From contig CAYHWW010000157.1 in assembly GCA_964360145.1 (NCBI GenBank), forward strand, positions 1-7,651: DNA of 7,651 bases. The letters are read 5' to 3'. Below, piece after piece: positions 1 through 5,765 of this stretch. The first letter of the stretch is position 1; each line of letters opens with the position of its first letter. This DNA is from CAYHWW01 sp964360145 (lineage in GTDB: Bacteria; Bdellovibrionota; UBA1018; CAYHWW01). The notes under the pieces were generated by a model. It searched no databases, was not told the origin of the DNA, and worked only from the letters and a program-made list of their open reading frames with translations. A program made the position numbers and the translations under genes.

Positions 1-23
1 CCGCGGTCCAGGCACCGAAGTTA

Positions 24-37
24 CCCCGTTATCGGGG
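24..37. repeat. Perfect GC-rich stem-loop
   Basis: CCCCG and CGGGG are separated by TTAT, giving a five-base-pair GC stem with a four-base loop. It lies more than 400 nt past the DUF4238 stop and lacks an adjacent T-run on either strand. It may help stabilise a transcript end or belong to whatever lies left of the window; its function is unknown. Confidence 0.45.
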
Positions 38-41
38 CCTA

Positions 42-79
42 CTAACCCGATGTGGGCCAACTGCAGGGCAGGGGGTTAG
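42..79. repeat. 7-bp inverted repeat CTAACCC / GGGTTAG
   Basis: The arms at 42-48 and 73-79 are perfect inverted copies separated by 24 nt. The spacing and the immediate neighbourhood of another stem-loop (24-37) suggest a structured element, but it does not satisfy the R-site consensus of integron attC sites and no integrase is nearby. Its function is unknown. Confidence 0.35.
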
Positions 80-444
80 CGCGCAACGGGGGACGACCAA
101 GTCTCAAATCGGCCACGAGCAGTTCTTCGTAGCGGGCAGGGCGAGGGACAGCTCATAGACTGTTTGCAGACGTTTGCGGCAACTCTCCATCCGACGGCAA
201 CAATTAGCCGCCCTAGAACACCCAGCCGAAAATGAGCGGTTATGGGGAAGTCCGGCGATGCACCGATGAAAGAGTCTTGGTCCACTCAGTTCCTGCCGAT
301 ATACAGCGACTTAGAAACCTGGCCTGTCATAACAAAGCATTGCAAGTCCGTGCACTTGGTTGTCACGGGGATGCACGCTGGATATCGAAACCCATCGCTT
401 GCTGTGATGCATTCTGAGGCGGTCAATCCGCGCGACGAGCAGGT

Positions 445-1377
445 CTACACGGATTGTTCGGGTTCAATCGAGATTATTTCGCCCAGAACCTCGTGAACTG
501 GCCGACCCGTAATCATGAACCGACTGCCATTGCGCCAGGTGGTCAAGTTGAATGAACCCGCATTGGCGTCCTTGAGTGGGTAATACTGATTGGCCGGTTC
601 ATGGTACATGTCATCCATGACCAGAATGCGCTTGGGCCCCAACGGGAATGTCAAAATGACCCCCGGCGTCCCGAAGCCAAACTTCTCACGCTCCAAGTGA
701 TGCAAAGACACCGGCTTGTCCGTCGTGATGAAGGCATCCTCGTAGCTGCACACAACAGACCAACGCTTAGACAACAACATCTTTGCGATGCGTCCAGTCT
801 CCGACTGGATGAGGTGGGCAAAGAATCGATCGTGGTCGTCCCTCCCCCATGACCGATAATCATCCAATCCAGAGGTATCCACCTCCAGCACCTGCCCGTT
901 GATCTCGACCTCCTGGATGTCGGGAGTTCCATCGCCTCTGCGTGAAGCGTTTTCGTAGAGCGCCAAGATCTGCCCATGAATTCGTTCGACCTCCTCCCGC
1001 ACCGCGGGATTGCGCAGATGCATGAGTGCGACAAACAGCGCCAGCCCTTTCCTGACGCCCTCGTCTTGTAATGGGACATGACCCTCGGCAAGCTCGGGCC
1101 ACCTCTGCGCCAAAAGCGTCTCGACATTCCCCAAGCTGTCATCGAGATCCCACTTGCGCTGGCCATCCGCGTCGGCAGGGGTGTAGAGGTACCGCTTCCC
1201 GCAAACATTCCTCACATGCGTCAGCTGTTCATCTCGATCTTCATCGTGCTTCGAGAAGATCCATACTTGGGGGGCTTTTGTTCCACGCGATTGCGGTGTG
1301 GCGAAGTAGCGCAAATAGAACTGGGGAACCCAGTGCTGATGCTTAGAGCGGCTGCAATCGTTCTTCTCTGTGCTCAT
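445..1377 (-). CDS. DUF4238 domain-containing protein
   Basis: From ATG 1377 this is 310 residues. The N-terminus carries the DUF4238 hallmark HWVPQFYLR (15-23), followed by a helical stretch with ALFVALMHLRNP (113-124). Later come the TTDKPVSLH segment (218-226) and FPLGPKRILV (244-253), both typical of the family. No signal peptide or membrane segment is evident, so it should be cytoplasmic. I know of no established biochemical activity for DUF4238. It is found in variable regions near phage-defence genes, so a role in immunity or as an accessory factor is only inferred from context. An in-frame ATG at 1410 would add 11 residues. Neither start has a strong ribosome site, but 1377 has a weak GGA nine bases upstream and places the conserved HWVPQ at the usual distance from the N-terminus. 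It is the last gene of the cassette, separated from the nSTAND3 gene by 116 nt (83 nt if it starts at 1410). Confidence 0.88.
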   Translation of the reverse strand: MSTEKNDCSRSKHQHWVPQFYLRYFATPQSRGTKAPQVWIFSKHDEDRDEQLTHVRNVCGKRYLYTPADADGQRKWDLDDSLGNVETLLAQRWPELAEGHVPLQDEGVRKGLALFVALMHLRNPAVREEVERIHGQILALYENASRRGDGTPDIQEVEINGQVLEVDTSGLDDYRSWGRDDHDRFFAHLIQSETGRIAKMLLSKRWSVVCSYEDAFITTDKPVSLHHLEREKFGFGTPGVILTFPLGPKRILVMDDMYHEPANQYYPLKDANAGSFNLTTWRNGSRFMITGRPVHEVLGEIISIEPEQSV

Positions 1378-1493
1378 GTCATGGAGTCCGATCAGACGAT
1401 CCCAAAACATCGACCACGAGCATTCGCTGACGACACCTTTTCATTTCCATAATGCAATTCCGATTCGAATTACCTTGTCGGGGTATGCAACCT

Positions 1494-3767
1494 TCACGCA
1501 TCACCATCGTCAATATCGTCAAAGATGCTTCTCGTGCCGTGCATTTCCTCAGACGATTCCACGGTTCCGAGCGTCCGGGGACTTACTTTCGGCTCCGGGG
1601 GGTCGGTCTCTGCGATCCACTCGTTTGCGAGACGCAGCTCACGTTCGATAATTTCGGTGGCTTCTACCTCGTTGCCGAACTGCTTCTTCAATGTATCGAA
1701 CGATTCGAGCACAAGCTGCATGTGCTCATCGGGCGGCCCGGTTGGTTCATACTGGCCTTGCACTTCAAGCCGTACATCGCTCAATATTGGAAGTAGGTCG
1801 CTGCGCACCCTCTGAACAAACTCATCAAACTCGATGTCAGTAAAAACACTTCGAATTCCCTCATCTTTCAAGGCATACATGTCGTAGCCATTGAGAGCGA
1901 AGTCAATCACAGTCTTAATAAACTTCTTTCGGCAGTGTTCGGGAAAAAGATCAAACTTATGCAGGCACACGACAAGACGAACCTCGGTTCCGGAGCTTAA
2001 ATACAGTGTCGGTTCAGCGATGCGATTTACAAGCTCCGGATCATGCTCCAGATACATCGAAAGAAATTCTTTCGAGCAGCGATTAGCGAGAAATCGCTGC
2101 AACGTCCGCTTCGCACCCCATTTGGCCATCCACTCGGTCTTGTGCTGATCGCTCTTGGTGAACTCAAGCAACCGAGTAATCATCTCCGGGAACAGCGGCT
2201 TGGGAACGACAACCGCCTTTTCAACACCGACGTTTCCGCATGTAACCTGCGAAGTCAGATTATCTGCGGAACTGCCAGTTAAGAAAATCTCGAGTAATTC
2301 TGGGCTGAACGCCAATGTCGCCGCGTAGGCGTCGCCTATGGTCGGATGCTTGAAACGCCATAACGGCTGATCGTCGATTTGCATGTGCGTCACGAGACTG
2401 CCGTTGAGCGCGTCTAGCGCCTTGATGCATCCTCCCAACGTGCTGTCGAGCCTCTCCAGCGCCAGTGGTTCGGAACCTTGCAACATAATGGGGCTTTCGA
2501 GGTGGTCTTTCCTCATATAGATCAGGCCGAGCGCCGCCTTGCTATTCGCATCCAGTCCCTGGATCACTTCAAGCAGAAGTTGCTCGCGCTTTTCTACAAA
2601 CTGCTCCAAATGGTATTTGCCTACGTAAAGATCTTTGGTGAATAAGGGGTCCGCGATGCGCCGGGCTGTCTCCGGTATGAATCGCGAGTGTGCCGCCACA
2701 TACTCCAGATACGGCTTGATGTCAGAGCGGAACGCGGCAGGCTGCTTACCGAGCTTCAGATGGTTGTACAAAATTTGTTGCTTTTCAACATCGGAGATAT
2801 CGTGAACGTCAATCACCACTTGGCTTTCGTTGAGCAGCGGGAATGCCCCGTCCTTAAGCTCTTGCCGAGCACGGTTGTAGATGTAGTCCCGGGAGGTCAT
2901 GACGATCTTGGCACCCTTACGCAGCATCGTCCTTATCTGCGGAAGAACGTGGTTCCAACTGTGAACCAGTGACGATTCGTATTGCGTCACGCCAAAAGCA
3001 TCATCGACCCAGAAAAATTGTGTGGGCTCATCCACGTTCCAGTGCTCCACGACCTTCGCCGGGTCTTCGAGCTTCAGAACCGATGACTTCCACTTGTCAG
3101 CAGCCGCCATAGCCAGCATTGAGGCGATAGTCGTCTTTCCTGCCGCTGGTTCGCCGATCAGCAGCACGAAGCCGTGCACATCGAGGGCACTGACAGCCTT
3201 GCGGTAAGAGTCCGTGATGACAACCTTAGCCAAGTCTTCCCGCAACGACTCGAGAACGGCACGTGCCTGCGCGTAGGCCCGCTTGTCCAGAATCTGGCTT
3301 AAGTCTCCGATCCCATATACACGTGGCACGAGCATCCGCAGCCGCGTGTTTTCTTTGATTTGATCCTCGATCCAAGTGGTCCCGTATATCAACACATGCT
3401 TTGCCCCGGCACCGATCAGCTCCGATCTGATTTGCGCATCTTGCTTGGCGGATACACCGGCATTCGTCATCAAAACATAGACATCGCAAAGCCCGTCAGC
3501 CACAAGCTTGCGCACCTTGGGTATTTCATCCGTTATGTCAGACTTCGTGAGCAGATAACCGGCCTTGCCTGAAAACTTGCACTGAATGACAAATTTTCCG
3601 CTGAGATGCTCACCAGAGGCAGGTGTCCAGCTACCAGCGAAAGCGCCATCCCGCCCTGCGTCGTTTGAGTCCAGAAAGGACTGCACTGTCTGCCCAAGCA
3701 CTTCCCGGACGACGGTGAGGCAAAGCTGCTGGAAACTATTCCATCCAAGACGGTGTAAGTCGTACAT
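1494..3767 (-). CDS. Mrr-like PD-(D/E)XK nuclease fused to an nSTAND3 NTPase
   Basis: From ATG 3767 this is 757 residues. An N-terminal restriction-endonuclease-like (Mrr) domain occupies roughly 1-150, with E22, GRDGAF (D40) and VIQCKFS (Q62, K64), the D...QxK variant common in Mrr proteins. An nSTAND3 P-loop NTPase follows: Walker A GEPAAGKT at 205-212, Walker B FFWVDD at 251-256, a TSRDY arginine motif at 291-295, and a winged-helix-like IPETARR at 364-370. FKHPTIGDAYA at 472-482 is typical of the family. The last ~275 residues have no clear repeats and an acidic tail; in STAND proteins this end usually senses the trigger. The layout resembles AVAST-type defence proteins, in which NTPase oligomerisation activates a nuclease, but it is shorter. 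Start choice: the frame opens at TTG 3908 inside the DUF262 gene. GTG 3803 has an AAGG site 6 nt upstream, lies 17 nt after the DUF262 stop and adds 12 residues. I prefer ATG 3767 because the family normally begins at 'YDLxxLG' and the 12 preceding codons are AT-rich in third positions. Confidence 0.92.
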   Translation of the reverse strand: MYDLHRLGWNSFQQLCLTVVREVLGQTVQSFLDSNDAGRDGAFAGSWTPASGEHLSGKFVIQCKFSGKAGYLLTKSDITDEIPKVRKLVADGLCDVYVLMTNAGVSAKQDAQIRSELIGAGAKHVLIYGTTWIEDQIKENTRLRMLVPRVYGIGDLSQILDKRAYAQARAVLESLREDLAKVVITDSYRKAVSALDVHGFVLLIGEPAAGKTTIASMLAMAAADKWKSSVLKLEDPAKVVEHWNVDEPTQFFWVDDAFGVTQYESSLVHSWNHVLPQIRTMLRKGAKIVMTSRDYIYNRARQELKDGAFPLLNESQVVIDVHDISDVEKQQILYNHLKLGKQPAAFRSDIKPYLEYVAAHSRFIPETARRIADPLFTKDLYVGKYHLEQFVEKREQLLLEVIQGLDANSKAALGLIYMRKDHLESPIMLQGSEPLALERLDSTLGGCIKALDALNGSLVTHMQIDDQPLWRFKHPTIGDAYAATLAFSPELLEIFLTGSSADNLTSQVTCGNVGVEKAVVVPKPLFPEMITRLLEFTKSDQHKTEWMAKWGAKRTLQRFLANRCSKEFLSMYLEHDPELVNRIAEPTLYLSSGTEVRLVVCLHKFDLFPEHCRKKFIKTVIDFALNGYDMYALKDEGIRSVFTDIEFDEFVQRVRSDLLPILSDVRLEVQGQYEPTGPPDEHMQLVLESFDTLKKQFGNEVEATEIIERELRLANEWIAETDPPEPKVSPRTLGTVESSEEMHGTRSIFDDIDDGDA

Positions 3768-3820
3768 ATCTAAGCCTGATTGAACCAGATCAACTAAAGT
3801 CACTCTCGGCCTTGGGGATG

Positions 3821-5602
3821 CTAGGTAAACATATCCGGTACATCCCACACCTTGCAGGCTAGCTGCGTAAGCTTCCGCTGCCGCGTTTCGATGGAGGCTT
3901 CGGTCCAAGTCGAAAACGGCTCGAATTCAGCTACTGCCGTGTCGATCTTAGTGTTAGCTCCAACCTTTGGCTTCTCGGCAAGTGCGCGAGTCAGGAGAAG
4001 TTGTGATTGCGGGTACACTTTCTTCTTTTTAGAGTATGCGCGATTCCCGAGAGAGCTGTTAATGGACTTCTCCACGAGCACAAGATTTCCGAGACGCTCC
4101 GCTACATGCGAATCGCTGCAAAGCCCGAATTCCTCCTTCGCCTCGTCACTCGGCGTCTGGGGGAATATGTGCTCAATCTCGAAGCCGCCGCCCACGAAAC
4201 GAGACAGCCAACGCGTCCCTTCAGTCTCGCCGTAGGCTGCAAGCTCCACACTCTGAGTAACCTTGGCAAGCACATATTGCAGGCGATAGCCCTGTAGTGA
4301 GTCGGTCGCAAGCCGCTCGAATGCGTCGGTGAATCGCGCGGCGAGATCCGCTTTTGCCTTCTCAAACCGTTTATGAAAGAAAGCAGCGAGCTCTTCCTCT
4401 GATTGAGCCGTGCGCACGTCCTTCGCCCAGGCGGCGAAGTTACGTTCAAAGTCGCGCGTCGGCTCGCGAGTGATCACGTAGCAGAAAAAAAGGTTCTCCA
4501 CCTCACGGCACAACCCGTCAAAGAGCAGCGGCGGTAGATCGCGCCCCGCGAGTAGAAGGATGAGATGCTGCCGTGCGGCCTTGCCGCCGAGGAGCTGCAT
4601 GTTCTCCAGATAACGGCTCTTTGTGCCGTTCTTGTCCTTGCCCTCAAAGAAATTACGGTAGGCCTTAGCGGCGGCAAGCAACTCCTTGGCAAATGGCAGG
4701 GGCGCTTTGGCATAACCGCACAGCCTTTCGTTCTTCGAGAACCACTCGTAAATCTCATCCTCGCGTAGTGTGTCCACATCGTAGCGGCTGAAGATGAAGT
4801 ACCGCAAAAAGCGAAGCGGTTTCTCGCGGATTGCGAACAGCGTGTCCTGTAGCTCCTTCCACGTCGTCTTGAGAGCCTCGAACTGCTCGCGGTTTGCCTT
4901 CATGAACAGAAGGTTCTTGAGCAGATCCATGGCGTTTAAGCCAACGCCCCGGTCGTTAATCGTCTCAAAAATCTTGAGCGCCTTGGCGACGTCCTGAGCC
5001 TGGATGCGGATGAGTTTGACCTTGTTGGTCAGGTAGCCGTAGAAGCGACGTGCGGCGGTGTCGTCGTCGCCGAACGACCGTTTCAGGAACTGGCGCACAA
5101 CTTGGTACGCGCCGAGAATATTAGTCATTGAGCGGGTGACGGATGCGCTGCCGTGATCGAGTTCGCCCTGAGCGATGCGCACCAAGACGTCGCCGCTGTC
5201 TTCGTACTGCAAATCGAGCCGGTACCGGTCGATTTCCTGCCCAGAAGCATCCGCAGATGGTGCTGCAATCTGAAGGTCAAGGACTCCGGGTGGTTTCTTG
5301 TTAAGGTCCTTGATGTGATCTCGAATGGCGCAAAGCGTAAGGAACAGCGTCGTCATGCGTTGCTGCCCATCGATGAGTTCGAGCAGACCATCCTTTCCCG
5401 GGCATACGACAACGGAGCCGATAAAGTATTCCGGCGCGGTGCTTGGATCGTGATTCCCCAGCTCGTCAGCCACATCGGAGAGAAGCTGTTCGACCTCCGC
5501 CTCCTCCCAAACGTACTCACGCTGATAGTCCGGGACGACATAGAACGACTGAAACACCTCGGCGACAGAGATATCTTGGCTTTGAATACGTTGTTCAGTC
5601 AT
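3821..5602 (-). CDS. DUF262 + DUF1524/HNH protein (GmrSD/SspE-type modification-dependent nuclease)
   Basis: This 593-residue protein joins the two halves of GmrSD-type enzymes. The N-terminal DUF262 (ParB/sulfiredoxin-like, NTP-binding) domain shows VPDYQREYVW at 23-32, EYFIGSVV at 58-65, the hallmark IDGQQRMTTL at 77-86, and FETINDRGVGLNAMDLLKN at 212-230. The helical middle leads to a C-terminal DUF1524 HNH-like nuclease with EIEHIFPQ at 475-482 and the asparagine-rich GNLVLVEKSINSSLGN at 505-520. All key motifs are intact. GmrSD is a type IV enzyme that cuts glucosylated hydroxymethylcytosine DNA with NTP. SspE has the same layout but senses phosphorothioate DNA. The modification recognised here cannot be read from sequence. 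No phosphorothioation (dnd/ssp) genes are in the window, so a GmrSD-like or nicking anti-phage role is more likely. The start is well supported by GGAG 8 nt before the ATG. It is the second gene of the cassette. Confidence 0.95.
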   Translation of the reverse strand: MTEQRIQSQDISVAEVFQSFYVVPDYQREYVWEEAEVEQLLSDVADELGNHDPSTAPEYFIGSVVVCPGKDGLLELIDGQQRMTTLFLTLCAIRDHIKDLNKKPPGVLDLQIAAPSADASGQEIDRYRLDLQYEDSGDVLVRIAQGELDHGSASVTRSMTNILGAYQVVRQFLKRSFGDDDTAARRFYGYLTNKVKLIRIQAQDVAKALKIFETINDRGVGLNAMDLLKNLLFMKANREQFEALKTTWKELQDTLFAIREKPLRFLRYFIFSRYDVDTLREDEIYEWFSKNERLCGYAKAPLPFAKELLAAAKAYRNFFEGKDKNGTKSRYLENMQLLGGKAARQHLILLLAGRDLPPLLFDGLCREVENLFFCYVITREPTRDFERNFAAWAKDVRTAQSEEELAAFFHKRFEKAKADLAARFTDAFERLATDSLQGYRLQYVLAKVTQSVELAAYGETEGTRWLSRFVGGGFEIEHIFPQTPSDEAKEEFGLCSDSHVAERLGNLVLVEKSINSSLGNRAYSKKKKVYPQSQLLLTRALAEKPKVGANTKIDTAVAEFEPFSTWTEASIETRQRKLTQLACKVWDVPDMFT

Positions 5603-5682
5603 ACCTTGGTCTCCAGGATATACTCAGCGTCGTTGAAGTTGAATGTCGCCAAAAACGAGTCTGGGCAACAGTCGTCATGCAT
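5599..5682 (-). CDS. Possible small ORF translationally coupled to the DUF262 gene
   Basis: A 27-codon ORF starts at ATG 5682 with a GGAAG-like ribosome site about five bases upstream. Its TGA stop overlaps the DUF262 ATG in the four-base ATGA arrangement typical of coupled genes. The peptide starts MHDDCCPDSF and ends EYILETKV; it is acidic and has adjacent cysteines. The frame stays open upstream to TTG 5706, with a GTG at 5700, adding up to eight residues. By my count about two thirds of its third codon positions are G or C, as in the flanking genes, which favours coding. Against it: it is very short, I recognise no family, and DUF262 has its own Shine-Dalgarno. It could be a real small protein, a coupling leader peptide, the remnant of a lost gene, or chance. 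Confidence 0.3.
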   Translation of the reverse strand: MHDDCCPDSFLATFNFNDAEYILETKV

Positions 5683-5765
5683 CCAATCTTCCAGCTCCAC
5701 TTGCAACGATCAAGAGCTGCGGTAGCTCAGGTGGATAATGAAACAAGATGCCCATTAGACCACCA
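5603..5765 (-). promoter_or_regulatory. 163-nt inter-gene segment with competing hairpins
   Basis: This lies between the OLD-family stop and the DUF262 start. Read on the minus strand it has GAGCT (5728-5724), CAGCTC (5719-5714) and GAGCTG (5697-5692). The first two can form a 5-bp stem with a 5-nt loop. The last two can form a 6-bp stem with a 16-nt loop. They share the middle arm, so only one can form at a time, as in attenuators. Neither is followed by a U-run, so neither is a standard intrinsic terminator. The segment also holds a possible small ORF (5682-5599) and the DUF262 Shine-Dalgarno GGAG (5614-5611, 8 nt from the ATG). A regulatory role is inference; short stems of this kind also arise by chance. 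Confidence 0.3.

Larger units (their letters stand above)
1..444. other. Non-coding tail downstream of the cassette
   Basis: There is no credible gene here. The reading frames are short, lack good ribosome sites and show no recognisable family. Two inverted repeats stand out near the left edge: a perfect CCCCG-ttat-CGGGG stem-loop at 24-37 and CTAACCC (42-48) paired with GGGTTAG (73-79). A weaker CAAGT/ACTTG hairpin is at 343-358 and a GCGG/CCGC one at 419-431, just after the DUF4238 stop. None is followed by a T-run in the direction of transcription, so no intrinsic terminator can be called. The region looks like eroded intergenic DNA at the edge of an inserted cassette. Confidence 0.5.

Noticed and set aside
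42..79. Integron attC-like inverted repeat.
   Set aside because: GTTAGCG does not fit the GTTRRRY R-site, the expected inner L sites are missing, and there is no integrase or gene cassette structure.
76..285. Minus-strand frame of 69 codons starting at GTG.
   Set aside because: No Shine-Dalgarno, biased Arg/Cys/Ser composition typical of non-coding DNA, and no recognised motif.
232..496. Two plus-strand frames (61 and 84 codons) left of and overlapping the DUF4238 gene.
   Set aside because: They overlap each other in different frames, have no good ribosome site and no family resemblance; the longer one runs into the antisense of DUF4238.
3768..3908. Longest form of the nSTAND3 gene, starting at TTG 3908.
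   Set aside because: It would overlap the DUF262 gene by 88 bases from a rare start codon, and the added residues look like out-of-frame translation of DUF262.
5153..5725. Plus-strand frame of 190 codons opposite the start of the DUF262 gene.
   Set aside because: It is antisense to a strongly conserved coding region with intact motifs, so it is a shadow of that gene's codon bias.
5722..5737. Plus-strand tRNA-like GTAGCTCAGGTGGATA, resembling a tRNA position 8 / D-arm.
   Set aside because: There is no matching GAGC to close the D stem, no anticodon arm and no GGTTCGA T-arm in the following 80 bases. It lies inside the operon on the opposite strand, so it is taken as a chance match.
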